From contig NZ_CP092194.1 in assembly GCF_022344005.1 (NCBI RefSeq), positions 1-64,000 of the forward strand: a stretch of 64,000 nucleotides of DNA, read 5' to 3'. The translations under genes and the position numbers were made by a program. The first letter of the stretch is position 1; every line of letters begins with the position of its first letter. This document shows, in pieces, positions 7,673 to 17,013 of this stretch. Below the pieces are notes generated by a model that made no database searches, was not told where the DNA came from, and saw only the letters and a program-made list of their open reading frames with translations. This DNA comes from Deinococcus sp. KNUC1210 (lineage in GTDB: Bacteria > Deinococcota > Deinococci > Deinococcales > Deinococcaceae).

Positions 7673-8972
7673 CAGTCCTGACCCCCTCTTCCTGATCCTC
7701 CTGCTGGTGCTCTTGAACGGCCTGTTTGTCGCGGCTGAATTTGCTGTGGTGGTGACCCGCACGGCCCGGCTCGAAACCATGGCCAAGCAGGGAAACGGGG
7801 CGGCCCGCTGGCTTCTCGGGATGTACCGCGATCCCACGGGCCGAGACCGCTACATCGCCGTTTCGCAGCTGGGAATCACTCTGGCCAGCATCGGACTGGG
7901 CATGTACGGGGAACCGCAGGTTGCGGGCTGGCTTGAAGGGCCACTCGAACACGTGGGTCTGGGAACGGAATTCGCGCACACAGTGGGCTTTCTCGTTGCT
8001 CTGAGCATCATCACCTTCCTCCACGTGGTGTTCGGAGAAATGATTCCAAAAGCTCTTGCCCTTCAGACACCGGAAACGGTCAGTGTGCGGGTCACGCCAC
8101 TCATGCGCGTCTTCGGCGTGGTCGTGCGGCCACTGGTCACCCTGCTCAATCTGCTGGCCCTGGGTCTGATGCACCTGCTCCGGATCAAGGATCCCGGCAA
8201 ACAGGCCCTGCTCTACACCAGCAAGGAACTGAGCATTCTGACCGAGGAGAGCGCCGAGGGAGGACAGCTGGGTCAGGTGCAGCGGAATCTGATCCACCAT
8301 CTGTTCGCGCTGGAGGAATACACGGCGGAAGAACTGATGACCTTGCGGCGGAACCTGGACGCGCTGCCGCTGCATGCGGGGCCGGAAGAGATCACAGCAC
8401 GGATCGCCCAGTCCCGTCGCAGCCGCTATCCGGTCTACGGTGAACATCTGGACGACATGATCGGAGTGCTGCATATCAAAGACTTCATTCGCGCACGGGC
8501 ACAGGGGCGATTCCAGGCGCTGAACGAGCTGGTGCGTCCTCTGCCAAGCGTTCCCAAGAGCGCGACCGCCGAATCATTGTTACGGCTCTTCAAGCAGGAA
8601 CGGGTCCACGCGGCCCTGGTGGTCGATGAATACGGCGGCACATTGGGGTTCGTGACCATGGACGACCTGATCCGGGACATTGTCGAGGATGACGCCGCAC
8701 CCGACCACGACTGGGTCTGGAAGAACGAGGACGGGTCGTACACCGTCAACGGTGAGGTGTCGTTGAGAGAGCTGCGCGAAGCCTATGCGCTTGCCCTGCA
8801 CCACCCAGACGTGACGACGATTGCCGGGTTGATGCTGGCAGTGTACGGCAGCGTTCCGCCGACTGGCAGCACTGTCCAGGTGCAGGGACATGACCTGATC
8901 GCCGAGGAAGTGCAGGGCGTCAAGATCACCCGGGTGCGGATTGGGGCCTCGAACCCGCTTTCCGGAAGCTGA
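7669..8972 (+). CDS. CNNM/CorC-HlyC family membrane protein (second of two), probable frameshift at the N-terminus
   Basis: This is a paralogue of the preceding gene with the same order: CNNM membrane domain, CBS pair, CorC_HlyC C-terminus. Motifs include GLFVAAEFAVVVTRTARLE, a VVFGEMIPKALALQTPE segment and ALVVDEYGGTLGFVTMDDL. As the sequence stands, the first usable start in frame is GTG at 7707, which cuts into the first membrane helix. The GTG at 7669, overlapping the upstream stop as GTGA, runs into TGA after eight codons. Adding one C to the run at 7682-7686 joins them and gives MTVLTPLFLILLLVLLNGLF, a complete first helix. A missing base is therefore likely, and 7669 is proposed as the true start. 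Confidence 0.85.
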
Positions 8973-9150
8973 GTGGCGTGGTAGGGGAGGGGACGCTTCA
9001 GCAAAGCAGGGAGTACGCAGTGCAGATCGCCCCGCTGATCATGCAGAACAGGCGGCTCAGCAAAACGCGAGTGACAAAAACGCGCAGGTAGTCAGACGGA
9101 CGCCCGGCGCTCCGCTGCCCGTTTCCATGCCCTCAAACCACCGCCCTTCA

Positions 9151-10035
9151 TCAGATGCCGTGCAGGTTATCCGCACCCACCGCCACACCCGCTGCCGCAA
9201 CTGCTCCCGCAGCTGGCCCCGCCGTCACCACCTCCGCCGCCACAGTCTCACAGTCTCCGCTGCCGTCCTGTCCACCGCTGCCACTGTCGCCGCCGTCTCC
9301 ACCGGTCAGGGTGAACATGGTCGTGTCTCCGCCCGAGTCGCTGCCGAAAGGAGAGCGGCGCGACCCGTTCAGGGCCAGGAGCACAGCCCCGCAGCAGATC
9401 AGGCCGCCCATCAGACTCAACAGCGCACTTCCACCGTTCAGCCCGAAGGCCAGGCTGCCCAGGCCAACGATCAGCGTCGTCAGCAGCGCGGACGAACTGG
9501 TCTGTCCGGCCTCACGCCCGGTGGCCGGACGGTTCAGGCTGGCACGTCGTGTGGGCAGGCCGCGAGTCCGTGCTGCCCGGGCAGCCGCGTCCTCTGCTGA
9601 CGAGCGGCGCGGGTCGGGCCAGCAGGTCAGGGGCGCGGCCTCACCGAAGGTCTCCTGATACAGGTCGAGCGTGTCGAGGTACTGCTGGCGGTAGTGCGCT
9701 TCGTCGCCAGGCTCGCCGGGTGTATGGTGCAGCGGCTCGCCCAGCAGTCCCTGGCAGAGCGTGTCCCAGTAGGCGTGCGTGTACTCCAGGTGCGCGTGCC
9801 AGACGTGATCGACCGTCCGGCTGGGGGTGACGCTCTGCCCGGAGGTGGTCGCCAGGATCAGGAAGCGCCGGTACTCGGCGATCACTTCTTCGGTAAAGAC
9901 CGGGCTCCAGCCCTGCTCGCGAGCCAGGCGCGGCGCCAGTCCGGCGGGAAGGGCCAGCGTACGCAGGGCGTCCCGGCGGCGCTGCTGCTCGGGAGTGGGC
10001 GTGGTGCTGCGGGTCAGCATCTGGATTGTGGTCAT
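9151..10035 (-). CDS. Glycine-rich domain-containing protein (GRDP-like), tail frameshifted
   Basis: The 294-residue product has an N-terminal region typical of bacterial glycine-rich-domain proteins: EEVIAEYRRFLILATTS, TVDHVWHAHLEYTHAYWD and GEPLHHTPGEPGDEAHY, with its conserved His/Trp cluster. Residues 205-245 hold one or two membrane helices. The tail begins Gly-rich (TLTGGDGGDSGSGGQDGSG) and then turns into an Ala/Val-rich run. A perfect tandem CACAGTCT duplication (9241-9256, plus-strand reading) lies exactly at the switch. Removing 8 bases restores a Gly/Cys tail (SCGSSCGSGCGGGCG) ending at 9167. The present C-terminus is therefore probably not ancestral. A GGAGACCGG sequence precedes the ATG. 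Its role is unknown. Confidence 0.75.
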   Translation of the reverse strand: MTTIQMLTRSTTPTPEQQRRRDALRTLALPAGLAPRLAREQGWSPVFTEEVIAEYRRFLILATTSGQSVTPSRTVDHVWHAHLEYTHAYWDTLCQGLLGEPLHHTPGEPGDEAHYRQQYLDTLDLYQETFGEAAPLTCWPDPRRSSAEDAAARAARTRGLPTRRASLNRPATGREAGQTSSSALLTTLIVGLGSLAFGLNGGSALLSLMGGLICCGAVLLALNGSRRSPFGSDSGGDTTMFTLTGGDGGDSGSGGQDGSGDCETVAAEVVTAGPAAGAVAAAGVAVGADNLHGI

Positions 10036-10418
10036 CCGGTCTCCGGGAGCATGGCTTGCTCCGATGTTTTCTTCGTCCGCGTGGAGTCCCGAGGTGACGC
10101 GTGGAATCCGGTTGATGCCCCGGTGACCTCGTAATCTGAGTATCCGAGGGCTGTGTCAGGCGCAGGTCAGATGGTGGCCGTGGCAAACGTGCTTCTTCCC
10201 ATGAGCGACGCGGATTCAACTGAAGTGGCGGTTTGCACGGGTCAATGTCCGCCAGCCTTCTCAGCGACTGGGCCTCTGAATGACAGGTCAGCGATGAAGG
10301 AGCCGCAGGAGAGATTCAAGCGCAGGCTTCCCAGCTTTGACGCACCTCATGCATTTTCCGAAAAGGCCTCGAAGGAGTCCTCCGTGCGGCGGCGAACATG
10401 CGGCCTCCGCTGATGGCA
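10036..10418. other. Gap between the GRDP-like gene and the subtilase terminator
   Basis: An 86-codon plus-strand frame exists but has no recognisable features, and no ribosome-binding site stands out. I see nothing convincing here. Confidence 0.4.
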
Positions 10419-10448
10419 AAGCGGGCAACCCGGCCAGGTTGCCCGCTT
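10419..10448 (-). terminator. Terminator of the subtilase gene
   Basis: AAGCGGGCAACC (10419-10430) and GGTTGCCCGCTT (10437-10448) form a perfect 12-bp stem with a 6-base loop, 27 bases past the stop of the minus-strand subtilase gene. There is no clear U-run. Confidence 0.75.
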
Positions 10449-10475
10449 GCTCTCCCTCTCGGGGAAGACAGAACT

Positions 10476-12260
10476 TCAGTTGCCGGTGATGGCCTTGTAG
10501 GGGTTGACCAAACCGTATCCGTACGAGTCGTCCTTGCCAGCCGCGCCCAGGTCGGTGGCGGTGCTGGTCAGCAGCGACGTGAGCTGCGTGGGCGTCAGGG
10601 TGGGCTTGGCGGCCCACACCACGGCGGCGGCAGCGCTGACGTGCGGCGTGGCCATGCTGGTGCCATCGAAGTATTCGTAATCGGCACTCGTGACGCTTGC
10701 CGTGCCGCTGGTCGGCAGTTTGGCGAGCGTGGCCTGTCCGTCACTCTGGCTCAGACCGACCACCGGAATGGTGTAGGTGTTCGTCATGGCCATGCCGCCC
10801 AGTGGCCCCGCGACGTTGTTATAGATCATCACGGCTTTGGCGCCGCTGGCGGCAGCGTTGGCGATTTTTTCCTCGAAGGTGCAGGTGCCGCGCGAGATCA
10901 GAGCGATATTGCCGCTCAGCGCTGCGTTCCGTGTCGTGGTGCCGCAGAATTCGTTGTTGGTGCCGCCTGCCAGCACGATGTTGCCGGTAAACGTCCCCTT
11001 GCCGCTCTTGTCACCCCCGCTTACCTCGGTGAAGGCGGGCACGCCCACAGCGCTCGCCGTGGCAGCACTGCCCTGCCCCAGCGGCACGCTGCTCAGCACA
11101 TGCACGCCGGGGCCGACCAGCGCAACCTTGCTGCCGAAATTGCTGAAGCTCGCCACCGTCCCACTGTCGTCGATGGCTCCCACTGCCAGAACGTTGGTGT
11201 AGGCCGCCGGGTAGCTGACCGCCGCGCCGTCGTTGCCGGTGGCCGCCACGATGAGCGCGCCCGCGTTGTAGGCCGCCGTGTACGCACGCTGCTCGGTCTG
11301 ACTCTTGCCGCCGCCGCCCAGCGACAGACTGATCACCACGTGCGCTTCGCTGCCACCCTTGCTCTTCAGCTGCCCCGCGCACCAGTTGACGCCGTTGATG
11401 ATCTGGCTGCTGCTGCCGGTGCCGCTGTCGCCCAGCACGCGGGCCATATACAGATTGACCCCACTGGCGACGCCGCCCACGCCGTTCGGATCCTCGCCGC
11501 TCTGGAGGCCGCTGGCTCCGGTGCCTGCGCCGTACTGCGCGAAGATGGTGCCCGAAACGTGCGTGCCGTGATGCGAGACGTCGTTCAAGCTGTAAGCGCT
11601 CGTGCGGTTGGCGTCACTGGTAAAGTTGCGGTAGCCCTTGAGTTTGCCCTGAAACTCGGGGTGGTTGCCGTCGATTCCGGTGTCGCCCACGCAGACTGCC
11701 ACGCCTGTCCCGGTGTAGCCTGCGCCGCGCAGGGTGGGCACGCGCAGGGCGGTGTCGCCCCAGGTGGTTTCGCCACTCGCTGTCCAGCGCACTGCCTGGG
11801 CGCTGACAGCCTGGGCCGATATGCCGCTGCTCGATTTCAGGCCGACGCCGGTATCGCTGCCTCCGCTCCGGAATCCCAGTGCGTGCCGCTCGTAGTCTGG
11901 TTCCACGTACTCGACGTTCGGGTCGGCCTTCAGGCGGGCCAGGGCTGCCGGGGTCAGGCGCACGGCCAGCGCGGACAGTTCGGCGTACTGGGCGCTGATC
12001 TGACCGCCTGCCGACTCGACTGCCACGGCCTGTGCCGCCACCGAAAGCGTGCTCACACCCTGAGCATTCAGCGTCTCGGACGGTTGCCGGAAGCCCACCA
12101 GATAGGCGTCAGCGGCGACGGGCGTTCCCTGCACGGTACTGCCGGTCTGAGAGGCCGCCGGGCTGGAGGGCACGGTGCTGTTGCCCTGTCCGCAGGCAGC
12201 GAGGGTCAGTGCCAGTCCAACCGAAACCAGAGAATAGGAAAGAGCGTGGGCGTGCTTCAT
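10476..12260 (-). CDS. Secreted S8 family serine protease (subtilase) lipoprotein with PA domain
   Basis: The protein has 594 residues. The N-terminus is a lipoprotein signal with lipobox LAAC (Cys about 23). Residues 50-128 form an I9 inhibitor propeptide ending in DPNVEYVEPDYE. The catalytic domain follows, with Asp193 in VCVGDTGIDGNHPEF, His231 in SHHGTHVSGTI and Ser about 535 in FDGTSMATPHVSAAA; an ISLSLGGGG segment marks the oxyanion region. A protease-associated insert lies at about 390-500 (GTCTFEEKIANAAASGAKAV). It should be anchored outside the cell and degrade protein for nutrition or turnover. A GGAGGTCTGC ribosome-binding site precedes the ATG. It is monocistronic with a hairpin terminator at 10419-10448. 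Confidence 0.93.
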   Translation of the reverse strand: MKHAHALSYSLVSVGLALTLAACGQGNSTVPSSPAASQTGSTVQGTPVAADAYLVGFRQPSETLNAQGVSTLSVAAQAVAVESAGGQISAQYAELSALAVRLTPAALARLKADPNVEYVEPDYERHALGFRSGGSDTGVGLKSSSGISAQAVSAQAVRWTASGETTWGDTALRVPTLRGAGYTGTGVAVCVGDTGIDGNHPEFQGKLKGYRNFTSDANRTSAYSLNDVSHHGTHVSGTIFAQYGAGTGASGLQSGEDPNGVGGVASGVNLYMARVLGDSGTGSSSQIINGVNWCAGQLKSKGGSEAHVVISLSLGGGGKSQTEQRAYTAAYNAGALIVAATGNDGAAVSYPAAYTNVLAVGAIDDSGTVASFSNFGSKVALVGPGVHVLSSVPLGQGSAATASAVGVPAFTEVSGGDKSGKGTFTGNIVLAGGTNNEFCGTTTRNAALSGNIALISRGTCTFEEKIANAAASGAKAVMIYNNVAGPLGGMAMTNTYTIPVVGLSQSDGQATLAKLPTSGTASVTSADYEYFDGTSMATPHVSAAAAVVWAAKPTLTPTQLTSLLTSTATDLGAAGKDDSYGYGLVNPYKAITGN

Positions 12261-12938
12261 GCAGACCTCCGGTATAGTTCTATGAGCTGTAGGGGGAAGG
12301 GTGTATCAACCGAGTTGGATTGATAGGGCGAATGTTATTGCGGCTCATACTCCAGTCGGACCCTCTCTCTAGACAACTTTGCCCGGCGTCCTTGAGTCTC
12401 AACAGCTGAGATCATGCCGACTAAGGCCAATCAAGAAAATGTTGTCCAGAACAACTTTCAGGGCATAAATCTCCGTTTCGGGTCCACAGAGCCGCACCAA
12501 GCCGACTGATGTTCACCGAATTCGCCTGCCTGCTTCCCAGTCTGATCATGGGGAGGTGCAGGGTTCAGTTCGCTGGGAAGTTCTTGAGATGACCGAGCAT
12601 GGAGCAGACCGGAATATGTCCCGCCTGCTGCTCCTGAACACCTGAAAGTGGACTCGATTCACCGTCGCTGGCTTCCATCGTTGCAGCTGGAAATTAGCAC
12701 CCTGGCATGTGTGGAAGGCCACCGAGGGTGACAGCGTTGCCCTGCTGTGAAAGCTGCCGCGAAGGCAGTCCGGTTGTGATGAGCTGGCTCCCCTGAAGAC
12801 GGACGGACATGGTAATGCCCAGTGACCTCACGCCTCCGATGAATACTGTGCCGCGCCACGCGAGCACTGAGCAGGGATATTGCGCTGGAAAGACTGTACT
12901 CGCTGGGAAGGTAAACCGCTTGCGTACACTGAAGCTGC
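12261..12938. other. Gap between the subtilase and WYL regulator genes
   Basis: Open frames here are short and without family resemblance. A GACAACTTTGCC / AACAACTTTCAGG near-repeat lies at about 12373-12470. The end of the gap carries TACACT (12925-12930), 8 bases before the WYL gene ATG. Nothing else was recognised. Confidence 0.45.
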
Positions 12939-13868
12939 ATGAACCGTACGGATCGTCTGCTCGCCATCGTCCTCGAATTGCAGGGACAGGGCCGCGTGCG
13001 GGCCGAAGATCTTGCAGGTCAGCTCGAAGTGTCCAGGCGAACGATCTACCGTGACGTGCTGGCTCTGAATGAGGCGGGGGTTCCGATTGTCAGTGTTCCC
13101 GGCCAGGGCTACACCCTGATGCCCGGCTACTTTCTGCCGCCACTGCGCTTCAGTGTGGATGAAGCCGTCATGCTTCTGCTCGGAAGTGAGGTGATGACCC
13201 AGGCCTTCGGGGCAGGTCCTGCCGACGAGGCCAGAAACGCCGCTCGCAAGATCCGTGCTGTTCTCAGCGAACGTGTGCAGCAGGAAGTGCAGTTCCTGCG
13301 TCATAACATCCGGTTCGTGGAGCAGGATTCCGCCGCCGAGGAAACGCAGGAACGTCTGCGGGCCCTTCGTCAGGCAATCGTCGAGCGGCACGCCGTCGAG
13401 TTCAGCTATCACAAGCCCCAGGCCCGGGCAGAGACACGGCACGTCGATCCGCACGGACTGTACCGCCTGAATCAGGTGTGGCTGCTCGCCGCCTTCGATC
13501 ACGCACGCAGCGAGTTCCGCAGTTTCCGCCTGGACCGCATCGAACAGCTCAGAGTTCTTCCAGAGCAGTTCGAGCGGCAGCCGAACTTCACCTTGCAGCG
13601 CGACGAAACCCGTGAAGGGCGCGAACTCGTCGTGCAGGCCCTGTTCAGCCGGGACGCGGCCCGCGAGGTCAGGCACCGCCTCTCGTATTACGTGACCCGT
13701 CTTCAGGACACTCCGGATGGGCTGCTCGTGACGCTGCATGTGCGGGCTGCCGAGGAGATCGTGCCCTGGCTGCTGTCGTGGGCGGGCAGGGTGCGGGTGC
13801 TCGAACCGGTCTCCATCCAGCTTCGGCTGCTGGAGGCGGCCCAGGAGATCGTGCGAAGCTCCTCCTGA
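12939..13868 (+). CDS. WYL-domain transcriptional regulator (YafY/PafC type)
   Basis: The protein has 309 residues. Residues 1-60 form an HTH_11 winged helix, with MNRTDRLLAIVLELQ and LAGQLEVSRRTIYRDVLAL. Residues 130-215 form the WYL domain (HAVEFSYHKP, GLYRLNQVWLLAAFD, FRSFRLDRIEQL), followed by the WCX C-terminal extension. Such regulators often respond to nucleic acid ligands or stress and control neighbouring genes. The downstream VOC and 3-methyladenine glycosylase genes follow after 58 bp on the same strand, so it may act on an alkylation-related operon. The ATG is 8 bases after TACACT, consistent with a leaderless mRNA. Confidence 0.92.
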   Translation: MNRTDRLLAIVLELQGQGRVRAEDLAGQLEVSRRTIYRDVLALNEAGVPIVSVPGQGYTLMPGYFLPPLRFSVDEAVMLLLGSEVMTQAFGAGPADEARNAARKIRAVLSERVQQEVQFLRHNIRFVEQDSAAEETQERLRALRQAIVERHAVEFSYHKPQARAETRHVDPHGLYRLNQVWLLAAFDHARSEFRSFRLDRIEQLRVLPEQFERQPNFTLQRDETREGRELVVQALFSRDAAREVRHRLSYYVTRLQDTPDGLLVTLHVRAAEEIVPWLLSWAGRVRVLEPVSIQLRLLEAAQEIVRSSS

Positions 13869-13926
13869 ACGCTGCTGACAGGACGGTGTCACTCGGTCTC
13901 TGCACACTGGAGACGGAGGAACACAC

Positions 13927-14298
13927 ATGCACACCCGTTTGATGTTCACATCGGCACAGGTCCGGGATCTGGACGTTTCGCAGGAGTTTTTTACGCAGGT
14001 CATCGGGTTTGAGGCAGCCGAGCAGTCCCCGCCGGGAGCGGTGGTGTTCCGAAATGACCACGGCTCGGTCTTTGCCATCCGGCTGCCCCTGCCCGGTACC
14101 GACCTCACCAAAGACCTGGGGCTGGGAATGGGACTCTGGTTCAGCGTGGCCGATGTTGACGCGCTGCACGCCCGAATTGTCTCGGCAGGCGGACAGGTCG
14201 TCTCGCCTCCACAGGCTGGCCCCTTTGGGCGCATGGTGGTGGTGAGCGCCCCGGACGGCTATCAGCTCACCTTCTATCAGGAAGGAGAAACGCTGTGA
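13927..14298 (+). CDS. VOC family protein (glyoxalase/bleomycin-resistance fold)
   Basis: The protein has 123 residues. Two beta-alpha-beta-beta-beta modules are seen: RLMFTSAQVRDLDVSQEFFTQVIGFE and LGMGLWFSVADVDALHARI, closing with PFGRMVVVSAPDGYQLTFYQ, the usual end of extradiol/glyoxalase domains. Members are metal-dependent lyases, antibiotic-binding proteins or isomerases, and the substrate cannot be deduced. A CGGAGGAAC ribosome-binding site precedes the ATG. The gene lies between the WYL regulator and the DNA glycosylase and overlaps the latter by four bases, so it is co-transcribed. Confidence 0.88.
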   Translation: MHTRLMFTSAQVRDLDVSQEFFTQVIGFEAAEQSPPGAVVFRNDHGSVFAIRLPLPGTDLTKDLGLGMGLWFSVADVDALHARIVSAGGQVVSPPQAGPFGRMVVVSAPDGYQLTFYQEGETL

Positions 14299-15206
14299 CG
14301 ACCACCACCACACACCGGCTGCAGCCCACGCCACCATTCGACTTCGCGCAGACGCTGGGGTTTCTGGGTGGATTCACGCCCACCGCAGGTGAGCAGACGG
14401 TGGCAGCACAGTCGTTGACCAAGGCGGTCCGGGTGCAAGGAGAAACCGCCGGATTCAGACTGCGCTCGGTCGGCACGGTGCAGGTGCCCGAACTGACGTG
14501 CGACCTCTTCGCCGGAGCCTCGCTCCTGCCAGAGGCCGAGGAAGCTGCCCTGAAGCGCATCCGTTTTTTCCTGAGCCTCGATGAAGACCTGGAACCCTTC
14601 TACGCCGTGGCCCGGCAGGATCTGCCTTTTCACGGCGTGCTTCAGCGCTTGTACGGCTATCATCAGGTGAAATTCCTGACCCCTTTCGAGAATGCCTGCT
14701 GGGCCATCCTGACGCAGCGCACCCCCGGCAACGTTGCCAGAGGCATGAAGCGGCGACTGGTGGAGGCCTACGGCGGGTCGGTTCAGACACCGGACGGGCT
14801 GCTGTGGGCCTTTCCGGAGCCTGCCGACCTGGCCGCCGCCACTTCAGCCGAACTGGGCGAGGTCGTGGGGAATGCCCGGAAGGGCGAGTACCTGAATGCT
14901 GTTGTACAGGCGTTCGGGCAGACCGATGAGCGGTGGCTGCGCCAGGGACCGCTGGGCGAGGTCAGAACCTGGCTGCGCGGCATTCACGGCATTGGAGAGT
15001 GGTCGGCGACGTTCATTCTGCTGCGGGGGCTGGGCAGGATGGACGACCCGCTGCCACAGGACCCGGACAGCCTGTTTGTGCAGGAAATAATGAACGCGGC
15101 CTCCCGGGTCTACGGCCCACTGAGTGCTGATGCCCTGCAAGCTCATGCGTGCCGCTACGGCGTCTGGCAGGGCTACTGGGCACACTACCTGCGTGCGGCG
15201 GCCTGA
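14295..15206 (+). CDS. DNA-3-methyladenine glycosylase, AlkA-like HhH-GPD family
   Basis: The protein has 303 residues and should excise alkylated purines in base excision repair. The HhH-GPD fold is shown by NACWAILTQRTPGNVARGMKR (residues 132-152), the helix-hairpin-helix GIHGIGEWSATFILLRGLG (about 230-248) and the following DPLPQDPDSLF, which carries the catalytic-type Asp. The N-terminal 100 residues match the long AlkA-type beta domain. Translation starts at GTG inside a GTGA overlap with the VOC gene. A second, unrelated 3-methyladenine glycosylase of the MPG family survives only as a fragment at 48.7 kb, so this is the functional alkylpurine glycosylase in the window. Confidence 0.88.
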   Translation: MTTTTTHRLQPTPPFDFAQTLGFLGGFTPTAGEQTVAAQSLTKAVRVQGETAGFRLRSVGTVQVPELTCDLFAGASLLPEAEEAALKRIRFFLSLDEDLEPFYAVARQDLPFHGVLQRLYGYHQVKFLTPFENACWAILTQRTPGNVARGMKRRLVEAYGGSVQTPDGLLWAFPEPADLAAATSAELGEVVGNARKGEYLNAVVQAFGQTDERWLRQGPLGEVRTWLRGIHGIGEWSATFILLRGLGRMDDPLPQDPDSLFVQEIMNAASRVYGPLSADALQAHACRYGVWQGYWAHYLRAAA

Positions 15207-15696
15207 AGCTGTCCTCTTGGTGGGCGTGTACGCCAGGCGGCGTATTGCTGCTCCGTGTGCTGGGCGATACAGTTGCGCTCAGGTCGCTGCACGGCGACTG
15301 TTCACGAATGGATTTTTCCTGAAGTCGGTTCCCGGCATTCCTTCCCCTCCCGAGGTCCTTCCGATGAAGCACAGGCCGCTCCACCCCGAATCCCGATTTT
15401 CCTGGCAGCCGGTCTGTCAGGCGGCACGGGTGCGCGGTCAGGGTGCAGACCTCCGAACCTTCGGGGAGTGGAACGGAAATGACAGCGGTCGCTGAAGTTC
15501 GAGAGGACCGACCAACCGCGCCGATATGCCCTCCACAGGACCCAGCATGTCGGCGCGGCTTTTGTGACAGCGCAGAAGTCTGCTCTCAGCCGTGCCGCTC
15601 CGTTGGGCATCGTCCAGCGGTCAGGACTGAAGACCATCCCTCCCGAAGGGCGATTCGAGTTCGTCCGGGGGAGCCAGCAGTGTCAGGAGGTACTGT
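15207..15696. other. Gap before the YqeY-domain gene
   Basis: Several short overlapping frames are open on both strands, but none has a family resemblance. No hairpin with a U-run or classical promoter was seen. Confidence 0.4.
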
Positions 15697-16185
15697 ATGA
15701 ATCTGTTCGAGCGTCTGAAAGCCGATCTGCTCCATGCCCGCCGGGGTGGACCGGAGCTGGCTGCCACAGCCGGAAGCCTGCGAGTCCTGGTGGGAGAGGC
15801 GGAGGGCCTGCAGAAAAGTGCCCGTCGTCAGCGCACCGGGCCGCTCGACGATGCCGAGATGCTGGCATTGATCCAGAAAAGTGTGGTGGGTCTGGACGAG
15901 GCGATCTCGCAGGCACAGTCACTTGGCCGAGATACCACTGCGGCCCGTGCAGAACGGACGCTGCTCGGCGCGTACCTGCCAGCAGTGCTGACGCCTGCGG
16001 AACTCGATCAGGTCATTCAGGAGGTGCTTCGCGGGCAACCGGACGCGCGGCTGGGCGACGTCATGCGTGAACTTCAGGCGCGGCACCGTGGGCAGTTCGA
16101 CGGAACCACCGCCCGGCTGCGGATTCAGGAGCTGCTGTCTGCCCGTGCGGGTGTGGCTGCGGCTGGAGTGACCCCGGACGTCTGA
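15697..16185 (+). CDS. GatB/YqeY domain-containing protein
   Basis: The protein has 162 residues, slightly longer than the usual YqeY length of about 150. It is a single helical domain related to the C-terminal tRNA-binding part of GatB. It shows SLRVLVGEAEGLQKSARRQ, DAEMLALIQKSVVGLDEAI, ERTLLGAYLPAVLTPAELDQVI and a LGDVMRELQARHRGQFDG stretch. The family is thought to interact with tRNA, but its exact role is not settled. A CAGGAGG sequence lies shortly before the ATG. It is monocistronic and convergent with the aquaporin gene. Confidence 0.9.
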   Translation: MNLFERLKADLLHARRGGPELAATAGSLRVLVGEAEGLQKSARRQRTGPLDDAEMLALIQKSVVGLDEAISQAQSLGRDTTAARAERTLLGAYLPAVLTPAELDQVIQEVLRGQPDARLGDVMRELQARHRGQFDGTTARLRIQELLSARAGVAAAGVTPDV

Positions 16186-16221
16186 ACGGCGCGGCGGCCT
16201 GCGGCTGACTGGATCAGGCAC

Positions 16222-16953
16222 TCAGCGGCGCGGCACCGGGAACGCGGTTCCCTCTGCATGGCCCTGAGCGGCCTGGGCTTCCTCCTTCGTTGCCGGGCCA
16301 CGCAGCAGCCATGTCAGGGCCACCGCCACCGCTGCACCCACAAACGGCCCCGTCCAGTGCGGCCACGTCTGAAGCACGTCACCCCGTACCAGAGCTGGCC
16401 CCAGGGCGCGGGCAGGATTCAGGGTCACCGCCGTCAGCGGTCCGATCAGCGCATGGGCCAGCCCGACGGTCGTTCCCATCACCAGACCGGTCTCTGGCCC
16501 GAGGGTCGCCTTTCGTGTGGCCGTCGCCAGAACCAACAGCACCAGGAACAGAGTGGCCGCCCCTTCCAGCAGCCACGCCTGTTCCTGGTGAACCTGTTCG
16601 TGTCCGGCAGGCAGCCCTCTCAGCAGCAGGGCAGCCAGAAACGCTCCCAGCAGCTGTGCCGCCAGATAAGCGGGAAGATGCTGCCAGGGCAGAGACCTGC
16701 GGAGGGTGAAGGCGACACTGACAGCTGGATTGAAGTGGGCGCCCGACAGGTCACTGAACAGATAGATCAGGACCATGACCATCGCTCCGGGCACCACGAC
16801 CTGAGCGACAATGTCGGGCAGCAGTCCCAGCTGAGCGAGCTGGAGCGCTCCCAGATCACCCAGGACGATACCACCGGCTCCCAGTCCTTCTGCCACGCAG
16901 CGACGCCACAAACTCACGTTCGACACGTGCCACTCTACTGCATGATCTGACAC
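16222..16953 (-). CDS. Aquaporin / glycerol facilitator (MIP family)
   Basis: A protein of about 243 residues with six membrane helices and the two family NPA boxes, AHFNPAVSVAF and VTLNPARALGP, which form the pore half-helices. It passes water or small neutral solutes; the selectivity filter cannot be read with confidence here. The start is uncertain: GTG at 16953 gives the longest product, but TAGAGT lies at about 16937-16932, so GTG at 16926 or 16917, in the leaderless arrangement, is also plausible. The last residues are charged (EEAQAAQGHAEG). It is convergent with the YqeY gene, 36 bp apart. Confidence 0.9.
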   Translation of the reverse strand: MSDHAVEWHVSNVSLWRRCVAEGLGAGGIVLGDLGALQLAQLGLLPDIVAQVVVPGAMVMVLIYLFSDLSGAHFNPAVSVAFTLRRSLPWQHLPAYLAAQLLGAFLAALLLRGLPAGHEQVHQEQAWLLEGAATLFLVLLVLATATRKATLGPETGLVMGTTVGLAHALIGPLTAVTLNPARALGPALVRGDVLQTWPHWTGPFVGAAVAVALTWLLRGPATKEEAQAAQGHAEGTAFPVPRR

Positions 16954-16970
16954 AGTTTTGACAGAAGCGC

Positions 16971-17009
16971 AGGGCCGATCAGCTCCTTTGTCAGGGAATG
17001 GTCGGCCCT
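16971..17009 (+). terminator. Hairpin with U-run between the GNAT and aquaporin genes
   Basis: AGGGCCGA (16971-16978) pairs with TCGGCCCT (17002-17009), followed on the plus strand by TTTTT. Both flanking genes lie on the minus strand, where the hairpin sits directly after the GNAT stop and would be read without a U-run. It probably ends the GNAT transcript. Confidence 0.5.
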
Positions 17010-17013
17010 TTTT

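Noticed and set aside
10398..12323. 641-codon plus-strand frame opposite the subtilase
   Set aside because: Reverse reading of a gene with a complete catalytic triad; long antisense frames are usual at this G+C.
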